From: Brevundimonas sp.
GTDB lineage: Bacteria; Pseudomonadota; Alphaproteobacteria; Caulobacterales; Caulobacteraceae
Reading direction: 5' to 3'
Assembly (NCBI RefSeq): GCF_019636155.1
Contig: NZ_JAHBYB010000007.1
Span: 62,001-126,000 of the forward strand
DNA length: 64,000 nucleotides
In this document: positions 17,028-28,191 of the stretch, in pieces
Layout of the letters: each line of letters begins with the position of its first letter
How positions within the stretch are numbered: the stretch's first letter is position 1
Translations under genes and position numbers: made by a program
The notes under the pieces: model-generated
The model's input: the letters and a program-made list of their open reading frames with translations, nothing else
What the model was told of the DNA's origin: nothing
Databases searched by the model: none

Positions 17028-17293
17028 CGCGGATTGTCTTCCGGCGACCAGGCCAGATGGGCGCCGTCGGTGATGTCTCCAGGATCGAAATCGGCGGCGT
17101 CCTCACGCACACCCATGGCCATCATCCGATCGAACCGCTGCTCCCTGTCTTCCCCTGCTGTGAAGTCTGGTTCCGCCGCCAGGGTCAGACGCCGTCCGTT
17201 GCGGACAAGCGTCAGCGGGCGTCCCGTTTCCAGGACGCGATCGACCAGCCGGAACAGGTCCTTTCGCAGGGCGGTCAGGGTGATGTCGGCCAT
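17024..17293 (-). CDS. Phd/YefM-type antitoxin
   Basis: An 89-residue antitoxin. The N-terminal half (ITLTALRKDLFRLVDRVLETGRPLTLVRNGRR) has the Phd/YefM-like DNA-binding fold pattern, and the acidic C-terminal half would wrap the toxin. The ATG at 17293 lies inside a perfect palindrome that likely is its own operator. The gene precedes and overlaps the PIN toxin, the usual order for such operons. Confidence 0.75.
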   Translation of the reverse strand: MADITLTALRKDLFRLVDRVLETGRPLTLVRNGRRLTLAAEPDFTAGEDREQRFDRMMAMGVREDAADFDPGDITDGAHLAWSPEDNPR

Positions 17294-17307
17294 ATGTACA
17301 TATGTAC
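17291..17307. promoter_or_regulatory. Probable autoregulatory operator of the toxin-antitoxin pair
   Basis: The stretch CATATGTACATATGTAC contains two overlapping perfect palindromes: 14 bp (17291-17304) and 12 bp (17296-17307), with the TGTACA core known for YefM operators. It covers the antitoxin start codon, so binding would block both transcription and start-site access. Confidence 0.6.
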
Positions 17308-17392
17308 GCTTTTCGGTGCGCTGACGCCAGTGGAAACGCCCCGTCACCGTTCTTGAGGCGCGTGGCGTTCGCGCCCGTGCCATAGGCGAGGG

Positions 17393-18304
17393 GTGAGCGC
17401 CGCCGATTCCCCGACCCCGCACAGTCATCGCCTGACCCTGGCCGAGATCGCCGCCATCGTGGCGGTCGTGGTCATCTGGGGGGTGAACAATGCGGCGGCC
17501 AAGGTGGCGACCGAGACCCTGCCGCCCCTGCTGATGGCGGCCCTGCGGTTCGCGGTGGCGACGGCCTGCCTGGCGCCATTCGTGCGGCCGCCGTTCCCGA
17601 ATTGGAAAAGCCTGGCGGTCATCGTCGTGGTGGGCGGGCCGATCCACTATGGCCTGATCTACCTGGCCTTCTGGATGGCGCGGGACGTCAGCCCGGTGAC
17701 GGTGGCGACCCAGCTCTGGATTCCCTTCACCGCCCTGTTCGCCTTCCTGCTGCTGGGCGAACGGCTGTCGCGGCCCGCCCTGGCCGGCCTGGCGGTGGCC
17801 TTCGCCGGAGTGGTGTGGATGTCGCTGGATCCGCACGCGATCCAGGATTGGAAGGCGATCCTGATCGGCGCCGCCGCCTCGGCCGCCTGGGCCGTGACCA
17901 CGGTGGTGGCGCGGCGCACCACCTCCATCCCGCCGCTGAAGATGCAGGGTCTGCTGGCGGCCTTCGCCCTGCCTGTGCTGGCGGCGGGGTCGGCCCTGTT
18001 CGAGACGGGGCAGGTCGAGGCCGTCCGCCAGGCCACGCCTCTGGTCTGGGCCTGCGTCGTCTGGGCCGGGTTCGTATCGTCGGTGGTGGCCACCACCCTG
18101 GTCTTCTGGCTGGTGCAGAGGCGCGAGGCGGGACGGGTGACGCCCTACCTGCTGGCCACCCCGGCGGTGTCGATCCTGATCGGCTGGATGATCGGCGACA
18201 CTCTGACGGCCCAGATCCTGGGCGGGGCGGCCCTGAGCATCGCCGGCGTCGGTGTGGTGGCCCTGGCCGAACGCAACCTGAGGGCCGGCGCGGCCAAGGC
18301 CTGA
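17393..18304 (+). CDS. EamA/DMT family transporter
   Basis: A 303-residue integral membrane protein with about ten hydrophobic helices in two EamA repeats. Signatures include VVIWGVNNAAAKVA in helix 1, LLGERLSRPALAGLAVAFAGV in the first repeat and the paired helices near the end. Substrate unknown; relatives export amino acids or metabolites. The start is GTG at 17393, preceded by GCGAGGG. Divergent from the toxin-antitoxin pair. Confidence 0.88.
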   Translation: MSAADSPTPHSHRLTLAEIAAIVAVVVIWGVNNAAAKVATETLPPLLMAALRFAVATACLAPFVRPPFPNWKSLAVIVVVGGPIHYGLIYLAFWMARDVSPVTVATQLWIPFTALFAFLLLGERLSRPALAGLAVAFAGVVWMSLDPHAIQDWKAILIGAAASAAWAVTTVVARRTTSIPPLKMQGLLAAFALPVLAAGSALFETGQVEAVRQATPLVWACVVWAGFVSSVVATTLVFWLVQRREAGRVTPYLLATPAVSILIGWMIGDTLTAQILGGAALSIAGVGVVALAERNLRAGAAKA

Positions 18305-18311
18305 TCGGCCG

Positions 18312-18878
18312 TCAGCCGGCGGCCATGACCCCGCAGACGACCCGGTCGCCCGCCCCGCCGATCGGCTGGGAGTTGTGGTCATCGACATTGGCGTGGATGA
18401 CCAGGGCCGAGCCGTCCTCGTCCCACAGCCACTGGCCCGGCCCGCTGCGGGCGATGCGGGCGCGGGTGGTGAAGATTTCCGCATGGGCCCGGCCGTTGGC
18501 GTCGGCGTGGATGTTGGGCAGGTCGCCGTCGTCCGGCCCTTCGGGGTTCAGCAGGCCGTGCGGAGCCTTGGGCTCGCCATGGTTCACATGCGCCCCGGCC
18601 GAGGTGAAGGGCGCCGCGCATTCGCCCTTGGCGTGGATATGGATGCCGTGCCAGCCGGGCGTCAGCCCCTCGACCTCGACCCGGATCAGCAGGCCGGTGG
18701 CGCCCTGGGTCAGGGTGGCGCGGCCGACCCGCGCACCCGCGCCGTTGATCAGGGTCGCCTCGCCGAAATCGCCCGTCCGGGCCCGCGGCGGGGCGTTGGT
18801 CGAATAGTCGTTGGCGGTCACGCTGACGCAAGCGGCCAGGGGCAGGGCGGCGAGTCCGGCGATGAGGGCGGCGCGCAT
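18312..18878 (-). CDS. sodC: Cu/Zn superoxide dismutase lipoprotein
   Basis: A 188-residue periplasmic Cu/Zn superoxide dismutase. The copper ligands appear as HIHAKGEC (about residues 80-87), the bridging region as HVNHGEP and the zinc region as LPNIHAD. The late HANVDDH and the C-terminal RVVCGV match the family. The N-terminus ends in LAAC, a lipobox, so it is probably lipid-anchored. I chose ATG at 18878, which has AAGGA upstream, rather than the ATG five codons earlier. Divergent from gyrA. Confidence 0.9.
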   Translation of the reverse strand: MRAALIAGLAALPLAACVSVTANDYSTNAPPRARTGDFGEATLINGAGARVGRATLTQGATGLLIRVEVEGLTPGWHGIHIHAKGECAAPFTSAGAHVNHGEPKAPHGLLNPEGPDDGDLPNIHADANGRAHAEIFTTRARIARSGPGQWLWDEDGSALVIHANVDDHNSQPIGGAGDRVVCGVMAAG

Positions 18879-19000
18879 GGTCGTTCCTTCCATTGCGATG
18901 GGGCGAAACAGGCGGCGTTTCTTTGCCTCCCCAGCCCCTGGGTGCTAGAAACCGGATCAGCGGATCACGTTCCGATTCCGGCCCATATAGCCTGATTTCC

Positions 19001-21772
<2,772 letters not shown>

Positions 21773-21773
21773 T

Positions 21774-21946
21774 CCCTCTCCCGCTGGGAGAGGGCTTGAG
21801 GCTCGCAGAGCGAAGCGATGCGCCAGCCGAAAGGGTGAGGGTCGACCGTTTGCCGATGATCCCCTGACGTCCGACCCTCACCCTTTCACGCAGCCAATCG
21901 CCCTGTGGGCTCTTGGGCGTTCAAGCCCTCTCCCATTGGGAGAGGG
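21774..21946. repeat. Palindromic repeat, family A (copy 1)
   Basis: A 173-bp element with hairpin arms at each end: CCCTCTCCC/GGGAGAGGG at 21774-21794 and again at 21926-21946. Each arm is followed inward by CTTGA-type sequence, then GAAAGGGTGAGGG and its complement. It begins two bases after the gyrA stop. Its right arm supplies the apparent ribosome-binding site (GGGAGAGGG) of the aminotransferase at 21950. Other copies: 29528-29680 and 46565-46737. Confidence 0.85.
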
Positions 21947-21949
21947 ACG

Positions 21950-22732
21950 ATGACGTCCCTCTTCATCGACGGCCGTCCCGCCACGGCCGACGACCTGGCG
22001 CATCAGGCCCTGGTCAACTACGGCGCCTACACCTCGTTCGCGGTGACGGACGGCGGGGTGCGGGGGCTGGATCGGCATCTGGCGCGCCTGCGCGATGCGG
22101 CGGTGGAGTTGTTCGGCGAGGCCGTGGCCGAAGACCAGGCGCGGGCCTGGATGCGCCAGGCCCTGGGCGAGCGTCGCGGCGCATGGATGCGCGTCAGCCT
22201 GTTCGCGCCCGAGATCGGGGTGCGGACGCCCGACTGGACCGGTCGCCCGCGCATGATGGTCGGCGTATTCGATCCGGCCGCCCCGCTGTCCGACACGCCC
22301 GTGCGCCTTCAGCCCCAGGCCTATGGCCGAGAGGCTCCGCACCTGAAGCACGCCGCGACCTTCGGCCTGATCCGCGCGCGGCGTATGGCGCGGGCGGCGG
22401 GGTTCGACGACGCCCTGTTCGTCGATGCGAGCGGGCGGATTTCGGAAGCCAGCGTCTCGAACATCGGTTTCCTGTCCGGCGACCGGATCGTCTGGCCCCA
22501 GGCGCCGATGCTGGGCGGCGTGTCCCAGGCGCTGATTTCCGCGGGGCTGGAGACCGAAACCCGGCCGTTGACGATGGCGGACCTGCCCGCCTTCGACGGC
22601 GCCTTCCTGACCAACAGCGCCACCCCGGCCTGCGCCGTGGCGGGCATCGGGGACCATCCGTTCGCGACCTCGCCCCGGCGTGTCGCCGACATCGCCGCCG
22701 CCTGGCGCGCGGCGCCGCCTCAGCCGGTCTGA
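21950..22732 (+). CDS. Class IV aminotransferase family protein
   Basis: A 260-residue fold-type IV PLP enzyme (relatives include branched-chain aminotransferase, D-amino acid aminotransferase and aminodeoxychorismate lyase). The PLP lysine is probably in PHLKHAA (about residue 135), followed by the typical DDALFVDASGRISEASVSNIGF. The start ATG at 21950 (MTSLFIDGRP) follows directly on a repeat element that provides the Shine-Dalgarno. Its frame could be read 15 codons further upstream into the repeat, but that part is not protein-like. Substrate not predictable. Confidence 0.85.
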   Translation: MTSLFIDGRPATADDLAHQALVNYGAYTSFAVTDGGVRGLDRHLARLRDAAVELFGEAVAEDQARAWMRQALGERRGAWMRVSLFAPEIGVRTPDWTGRPRMMVGVFDPAAPLSDTPVRLQPQAYGREAPHLKHAATFGLIRARRMARAAGFDDALFVDASGRISEASVSNIGFLSGDRIVWPQAPMLGGVSQALISAGLETETRPLTMADLPAFDGAFLTNSATPACAVAGIGDHPFATSPRRVADIAAAWRAAPPQPV

Positions 22733-22810
22733 ACGCCGCACCAGGCCGCATCTCGACTAGGCCGGGCCGGACGCGCCTGCTAAATCTGCGCCGAACGGGG
22801 GACACGCCGC

Positions 22811-23299
22811 ATGCGCATCGGGCTTTATCCGGGCACTTTCGATCCGGTCACCAACGGCCATATCGACATCATCGGCCGGGCGGTGAAGCTGGTGGACCGC
22901 CTGGTCATCGGGGTGGCGCGCAATGACGACAAGGGGCCGCTGTTCACCACCGACGAACGGGTCGAGATGCTGCGCGAGGCGGTGGCGGGGTTCGACGCCG
23001 ACATCGTGGTCGAGCCGTTCGACACCCTGCTGATGCATTTCGCGGAAAAGCTGGATGCGGCGGTCATCGTGCGCGGCCTGCGCGCCGTGGCCGACTTCGA
23101 ATACGAGTTCCAGATGACGGCGATGAACCAGCGGCTGAACAGCCGGATCGAGACCGTCTTCCTGATGGCCGACCCCCGGCATCAGGCCATCGCCAGCCGT
23201 CTGGTCAAGGAGATCGCCCGTCTGGACGGCGCGATCGAAAGTTTCGTCAGTCCGGCGGTCGCCGCCCGGGTCCTGGCCAAGGTCAAGGGAAGAGCATGA
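22811..23299 (+). CDS. coaD: Phosphopantetheine adenylyltransferase
   Basis: A 162-residue nucleotidyltransferase of coenzyme A synthesis, making dephospho-CoA from phosphopantetheine and ATP. The HxGH-type motif reads GTFDPVTNGHIDII (about residues 8-21), and the substrate loop RGLRAVADFEYE is present. The usual C-terminal signature ISSTLVKEIA is changed to IASRLVKEIA here. Length is standard. It overlaps the next gene by four bases. Confidence 0.95.
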   Translation: MRIGLYPGTFDPVTNGHIDIIGRAVKLVDRLVIGVARNDDKGPLFTTDERVEMLREAVAGFDADIVVEPFDTLLMHFAEKLDAAVIVRGLRAVADFEYEFQMTAMNQRLNSRIETVFLMADPRHQAIASRLVKEIARLDGAIESFVSPAVAARVLAKVKGRA

Positions 23300-24147
23300 A
23301 GCCTGTCACTTTCGCCGCCGTCGTGGCGGCCGTCGTCGGCCTGGGCGCCGCCACCGGCGTCGCGGCCCAGGATCAGGCCGGATGGCGCACGGTCGCGCCG
23401 GAGAACCTGCTGGTCATCGACACGGCCAAGGGGCGCATCCTGGCCGAACTGTCGCCCGAGGTGGCGCCGAACCATGTCGAGCGGGTGCGGACCCTGGCCT
23501 CGACCGGCTTTTATGACGGGCTGAAATTCCACCGGGTGATCGAGGGCTTCATGGCCCAGACCGGCGACCCCCTGGGCACCGGCGAGGGGGGCAGCGACCT
23601 GCCGGACGTCAATGCCGAATTCAGCTTCCGCCGCCGCCCCAACGTCGGCTTCACGGCCGTCGGCTCGCATCCCGAAGGCGGTCTGATGGGGGTGCTGAAC
23701 GGCCTGCCGATCCGGACCCAGCCGGACGCCCAGGCCATGGTCAACGCCGATTTCAAGGTGCCGGCCATCCCCCTGTTCTGCCCCGGCGTCCTGGGCATGG
23801 CGCGCGCCGCCGAGGTGAACAGCGCCAACAGCCAGTTCTTCATCATGACCGGCCGCAACGACCGGCTGAACGGCCAGTACACCGCCTTCGGCCGCGTCCT
23901 GTCGGGCATGACGGTGGTGCGGTCGCTGAAGCTCGGCTCGCGCGCCCTGGACGGCAAGGTCGAGGGCGACCCCGACGTGATGACGCGGGTGCGGATGGCT
24001 TCGGACATGGCCGAGGCGGAACGGCCGACGGCGCGGGTCATGGACGTGACCTCGCCCGCCTTCGCCGCCATCGCCGAACAGGCCCGGTCGTCCGGCGGCC
24101 GCGACTTCAACGTCTGCGACATCGACACCCCGGCCCAGATCGACTGA
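23296..24147 (+). CDS. Periplasmic cyclophilin-type peptidyl-prolyl isomerase
   Basis: A 283-residue cyclophilin with an N-terminal signal peptide (cleavage probably after VAA, near residue 24). The domain shows FYDGLKFHRVIEGFMAQTGD and the catalytic NSQFFIM region. The C-terminal ~70 residues extend beyond the usual fold. It would help proteins fold in the periplasm. A second, related gene follows 10 bp downstream, so the two form a tandem pair. Confidence 0.88.
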   Translation: MKPVTFAAVVAAVVGLGAATGVAAQDQAGWRTVAPENLLVIDTAKGRILAELSPEVAPNHVERVRTLASTGFYDGLKFHRVIEGFMAQTGDPLGTGEGGSDLPDVNAEFSFRRRPNVGFTAVGSHPEGGLMGVLNGLPIRTQPDAQAMVNADFKVPAIPLFCPGVLGMARAAEVNSANSQFFIMTGRNDRLNGQYTAFGRVLSGMTVVRSLKLGSRALDGKVEGDPDVMTRVRMASDMAEAERPTARVMDVTSPAFAAIAEQARSSGGRDFNVCDIDTPAQID

Positions 24148-24157
24148 GGAGAAGACC

Positions 24158-25039
24158 ATGATCCGTCCCGCCCTGCTGGCCGCCGCCCTGGCCCTGACCT
24201 CCGCCGGGCCGGTCCTGGCCCAGGAGGCCGCCCCCGCCGCCGCGCCCGCCGTTGGCGAATGGCGCGCCGTGGCGCCCGACAACCTGATGGTCATCGACAC
24301 GACCAAGGGGCGGATCCTGATCGAACTGGCCCCCCTGGCGGCGCCGGACCATGTGGAGCGGATGCGGCTGCTGGCGCGGCGGGGTTTCTATGACGGCATC
24401 GTCTGGCACCGGGTCATCGATTGGTTCATGGCCCAGACCGGCGATCCCCTGGGCACCGGCGAGGGCCAGAGCTGGTATCCGAACCTGAAGGGCGAGTTCA
24501 CCTTCCAGCGCACGCCCGAGACGCCGTTCGTCCCCGTCGCCCGTCCGACCGGGTCTGAGATCGGCTTCATCGGAAGCCTGCCGGTCCAGACCCAGCCTGA
24601 CAGCCTGCTGGCCCTGAACGGTTCGGGCCGGGCCGCGACCTGGGCCCTGTACTGCCCCGGCGTCGCCGGCATGGCGCGCGACGATTCGCCCGACAGCGGC
24701 AACAGCCAGTTCTTCCTGATGCGCCAGGCCTATCCGTCGCTGGAGAAGCGCTACACCGTCTGGGGCCGGGTTGTGTCGGGCCTGGACGTGGTGCGGGCGA
24801 TCAAGGTCGGGGACGGCGACAACGGGGCGGTGACCTCCGAGCCCGACCGGATGGTGCGCGTCCGCATCGCCTCCGACATGGCCGAGGCCGAACGGCCCGT
24901 GGTGCAGGTTCTGGACCCGGCCTCGGCCACCTTCCAGGCCCTGGTCGAGGCGGCGCGCCGCGCGCGGGGCGCGGACTTCTCGGCCTGCGACCTGGAGTTT
25001 CCGGTTCAGGTGACCGGCGGGGCGGCCCCGGCCGCCTGA
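24158..25039 (+). CDS. Periplasmic cyclophilin-type peptidyl-prolyl isomerase, second copy
   Basis: A 293-residue paralogue of the preceding gene, with signal peptide (APVLAQEA region) and the same motif set: FYDGIVWHRVIDWFMAQTGD and NSQFFLM. Both carry the matching tail RIASDMAEAERP. Sequence divergence is large, so the duplication is old. Position and strand indicate an operon with coaD and the first isomerase. The last 34 bp overlap the convergent Ppx/GppA gene. Confidence 0.88.
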   Translation: MIRPALLAAALALTSAGPVLAQEAAPAAAPAVGEWRAVAPDNLMVIDTTKGRILIELAPLAAPDHVERMRLLARRGFYDGIVWHRVIDWFMAQTGDPLGTGEGQSWYPNLKGEFTFQRTPETPFVPVARPTGSEIGFIGSLPVQTQPDSLLALNGSGRAATWALYCPGVAGMARDDSPDSGNSQFFLMRQAYPSLEKRYTVWGRVVSGLDVVRAIKVGDGDNGAVTSEPDRMVRVRIASDMAEAERPVVQVLDPASATFQALVEAARRARGADFSACDLEFPVQVTGGAAPAA

Positions 25040-26118
25040 CCGCCGCCGCGCCGCCGACGCCGCCGGTTGCGCCGATCCTGGCGCATCCGGGTCAGCAGCA
25101 GGCCCTCGCGCAGGCCACGGTCGGCCACCCGCACCCGCTCACAGGGCCAGGCGCGCTGGACCGCCTCCAGTATGGCGGCTCCGGCCAGGACCAGATCGGC
25201 CCGGTCCGGACCGATGCAGGGTTCCGCCGCCCGCCCCGCCGGCCCCAGGGCCATCAGGCGGTCCGCCGCGCGCCGGCACTCCTCGCTGGTCATCCAGAGG
25301 CCGTCGACCCGATCGCGCTGATAGCGGGGCAGGCGCAGGTGGATGCCCGCCAGGCTGGTGATGGCGCCGGAGGTTCCGACCAGCTGGGCCGCGCCCCGGG
25401 CGAACAGGTCGCGCATCCCGGCGTCCTCGACGCCCCCGGCGCGGATCGCCGCCTGCATGTCGGCGACCATGGCCTCATACCAGTCGGGACTGGACGGCTC
25501 GGGCTCGGGATGACGCTCGGCTAGGGTCACCACCCCCAGGGGGGCCGACATCCAGGCCTGGGTCCGCAACTCCCCGCGCGCGTCGCGCTTCAGCCACGAC
25601 ATCTCGGTCGAGCCGCCGCCGACGTCGATCACCAGCACGGCCTGGGCCGCCGGATCGAACAGGTTCAGACAGCCCTGGACCGACAGGCGGGCCTCCTCCT
25701 GGGGGTCGATGACCCGCAGCTCCAGCCCCGTGCCCCGGCGCACCCGTTCGATGAAGTCCGCCCCGTTCTCGGCGATGCGGCAGGCCTGGGTGGCGACCGC
25801 GCTGATGCGGCGGGCGGACAGACCCCGGCGCGCCAGCCGCTCGGCGCACTGGCCCAGGGCGTCGTAGGCGCGGTCCATGGCTGCGGCGTCCAGCCGCCCG
25901 CTGTGCGACAGGCCTTCGCCCAGGCGGACGATGCGGCTGAAGGAATCCACCACGCGGAAACCGTCGCGCGCCGGACGCGCGATCAGCAGTCGGCAATTGT
26001 TGGTCCCGAGATCGAGTGCGCCGTACAGCGGATCATCGCGTCCCGACGATCGCGAGCGGGGCGCCCCGCCGCGGGACCGGCCGTCGCGTCGAGGCGACGC
26101 GCCGTCGGTGTCCGGCAT
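25006..26118 (-). CDS. Ppx/GppA family phosphatase
   Basis: A 370-residue member of the exopolyphosphatase/guanosine pentaphosphate phosphatase family. The ASKHA fold shows YGALDLGTNNCRLLIA (phosphate loop) near residue 33 and VIDVGGGSTEM later. The family uses polyphosphate or pppGpp; which one cannot be said. The start is taken as ATG at 26118 (MPDTDG). The GTG at 26169 gives an extra 17 residues. Arg-rich tail (RRNRRRRRRGGG) at the C-terminus is unusual. Confidence 0.85.
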   Translation of the reverse strand: MPDTDGASPRRDGRSRGGAPRSRSSGRDDPLYGALDLGTNNCRLLIARPARDGFRVVDSFSRIVRLGEGLSHSGRLDAAAMDRAYDALGQCAERLARRGLSARRISAVATQACRIAENGADFIERVRRGTGLELRVIDPQEEARLSVQGCLNLFDPAAQAVLVIDVGGGSTEMSWLKRDARGELRTQAWMSAPLGVVTLAERHPEPEPSSPDWYEAMVADMQAAIRAGGVEDAGMRDLFARGAAQLVGTSGAITSLAGIHLRLPRYQRDRVDGLWMTSEECRRAADRLMALGPAGRAAEPCIGPDRADLVLAGAAILEAVQRAWPCERVRVADRGLREGLLLTRMRQDRRNRRRRRRGGGQAAGAAPPVT

Positions 26119-26279
26119 GGCCGAGCTGTGGCTGTGGGCGGTCCGAAGCGGCGCCCGTCCCGGCCACACTAGACCTTGGTCCGCGCCCGAAACAAGCGTC
26201 GCAAATCGGACACGAGGCTGACGCCCCGATGAACGGGCCGCTCGGATCAGGCTCAGGCGCGTCGGCCCATGGTGGCGGC

Positions 26280-26594
26280 ATGACCCAGATCCAGTCCGCC
26301 CGTTTCGGCCTCGGCCAGATCGTCCGCCACCGCGACGACGCCTTTCGCGGCGTGGTCATGGACGTGGACGCCCGCTATGCCGGCGACCCCGCCGCGCCCG
26401 GACCCGACCGTCCGGCCCAGCCCTTCTATCGCATCTATGTCATCGGCGAGGGGGATGGGCTGATCGCCTATGCGGCCGAGGACGTGCTGGAGCGCGATCC
26501 CGAGATCGGCGCCCTGAGCCCGGCGGACGAGGCCCGCTGGTTCACCGTCGACGGCCGGGGCCGCCACGCCCCCCTGTCGCAGCCGATCCATTGA
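26280..26594 (+). CDS. hspQ: Heat shock protein HspQ
   Basis: A 104-residue HspQ/YccV family protein. The pattern ARFGLGQIVRHRDDAFRGVVMDVDARY opens the protein. The later FYRIYVIGE and IAYAAEDVLE segments, together with the length, match the family. In E. coli HspQ modulates Lon specificity and DnaA stability. The start ATG at 26280 follows the pattern MTQIQSARFG; an out-of-frame ATG lies just upstream. Confidence 0.88.
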   Translation: MTQIQSARFGLGQIVRHRDDAFRGVVMDVDARYAGDPAAPGPDRPAQPFYRIYVIGEGDGLIAYAAEDVLERDPEIGALSPADEARWFTVDGRGRHAPLSQPIH

Positions 26595-26659
26595 TGACGC
26601 CGCCCGTCCGGACGGAGTAGGATGCGGCAAAGGCCGCCGAGCCGAAGCGGGAGCCCCCA

Positions 26660-27535
26660 ATGTCCGATTTCGAGCACGTCTTCGAAGCGCCGCCGGAAGG
26701 CGCCGCCGCCGACTGGACCATTCCCCAGAACTGGCGCGCCTATACGGAGGTGGAGCACCGCACCTGGGATACGCTTTACGCCCGGCAGATGAAGATCCTG
26801 CCCGGCCGGGCGGCGGACGTCTTCTTCCGCGGGCTGGAGGCCCTGGACCTGAACACCGGCGGCATCCCCGATTTCGCGGTGATGAACCCCAAGCTGCAGG
26901 CCCTGACCGGCTGGACCGTGGTCTGCGTGCCGGGCCTGGTGCCGGACGAGGTGTTCTTCGACCACCTGGCCAACCGCCGCTTTCCCTCGGGCCAGTTCAT
27001 CCGCCGGCCGGACCAGCTGGATTACCTGCAGGAGCCGGACATCTTCCACGACGTCTTCGGCCATGTGCCGATGCTGACCGACCCGGACTTCGCCGACTAT
27101 ATGGAAGCCTACGGCAAGGGCGGGCAGAGGGCGGCGGCCCTGGGCATGTTGCCGAACCTGGCGCGGCTCTATTGGTACACGGTCGAGTTCGGCCTGATGC
27201 GCGAGGCCGATCAGCTGCGCATCTATGGTGCGGGCATCGTGTCGTCGGCGACCGAAAGCGTCTTTTCGGTGGAGGATCCGTCGCCGAACCGGCTGGGCTT
27301 CGACCTGGAGCGGGTCATGCGGACCCTTTATCGCATCGACGACTTCCAGCAGGTCTATTTCGTCATTGATTCCATCGAACAGCTGAAGCAGCAGACGCTG
27401 AAGGATTTCGGCCCGATCTATGACCGGCTGAAGGGGGCGCAGGACATCGCCATCGACGCCATCCTGCCCGCCGACGCCGTCTTCTCCCGGGGCACCCAGG
27501 CCTATGCCGCCAAGGGCGGACGGTTCGCCGCCTGA
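26660..27535 (+). CDS. phhA: Phenylalanine 4-monooxygenase
   Basis: A 291-residue aromatic amino-acid hydroxylase that converts phenylalanine to tyrosine with tetrahydrobiopterin and oxygen. The iron ligands are visible in FHDVFGH (two histidines, about residues 130-136) and the glutamate in WYTVEFGL. The region PDQLDYLQEPDIF is also typical. Soluble single-domain bacterial form. No pterin recycling gene is adjacent. Confidence 0.95.
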   Translation: MSDFEHVFEAPPEGAAADWTIPQNWRAYTEVEHRTWDTLYARQMKILPGRAADVFFRGLEALDLNTGGIPDFAVMNPKLQALTGWTVVCVPGLVPDEVFFDHLANRRFPSGQFIRRPDQLDYLQEPDIFHDVFGHVPMLTDPDFADYMEAYGKGGQRAAALGMLPNLARLYWYTVEFGLMREADQLRIYGAGIVSSATESVFSVEDPSPNRLGFDLERVMRTLYRIDDFQQVYFVIDSIEQLKQQTLKDFGPIYDRLKGAQDIAIDAILPADAVFSRGTQAYAAKGGRFAA

Positions 27536-27566
27536 TCCCCGCCCGCCTCCCTTTGAAAGGACTCCC

Positions 27567-28181
27567 ATGCGCTCGATGATCGCCGCAGCCGCCTGCGCCC
27601 TGACGGCCCTGGCCTCCACCGCCGGGGCCCAGACGCCCGAGCCGGAGGCCGCCGCCCAGGATGCCGCTCCGCCGGCGGAGACGGTGTTCGAACGCATGCT
27701 GGTGGGCCGGAGCGTCCTGCGGGCGCCGGCGGGCGCCGTTCCGGGCTGCGATCCGGCCATGGTGACCGAGAACAGCGCCACCGCCCTGGGGCTGGACTTC
27801 GTCTGCCGCCGCGCACCCGGCGACGATGCGGCCGCCGAGGTTCCGGTCGGCGTCGGTGTGGTGATCCTGACCCGCGCCCTGGTGATCGACGCGACGGCCT
27901 TCCTGGTCGGACAGACCGAAAGCTGGTGGCCCGAAACCACGGCCGAGGAAAGGGAGCAGAGACTGGCCTCGCGCACCGTCGCCCTCGAAGGCGGCGATCT
28001 GGAGTTCGTCTGCGCCTCGCGCGAAGCCGGAGAAGCTCCGGCGATGACGGTCTGTGTGCGGCAGGGCGAACTGGTGCAGATGCTGGTCTCGGGCCGTTCG
28101 GCGACCGTCGAACTGACTGACGCGGGCATCGGCGCGGTCCTGGGCGCCTTCCACCTGACGCCCGGCCCGGCGCAGGAGTGA
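27567..28181 (+). CDS. Hypothetical secreted protein
   Basis: A 204-residue protein with a signal peptide ending STAGAQ (about residue 20). The mature part has an Ala/Pro/Glu-rich linker, then a domain with two cysteine pairs (GCDPAM...FVCRR and FVCASRE...TVCVRQGE). AAGGA precedes the ATG at 27567. No family recognised. Follows phhA by 31 bp. Confidence 0.6.
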   Translation: MRSMIAAAACALTALASTAGAQTPEPEAAAQDAAPPAETVFERMLVGRSVLRAPAGAVPGCDPAMVTENSATALGLDFVCRRAPGDDAAAEVPVGVGVVILTRALVIDATAFLVGQTESWWPETTAEEREQRLASRTVALEGGDLEFVCASREAGEAPAMTVCVRQGELVQMLVSGRSATVELTDAGIGAVLGAFHLTPGPAQE

Positions 28182-28191
28182 GGGCCGGTCC

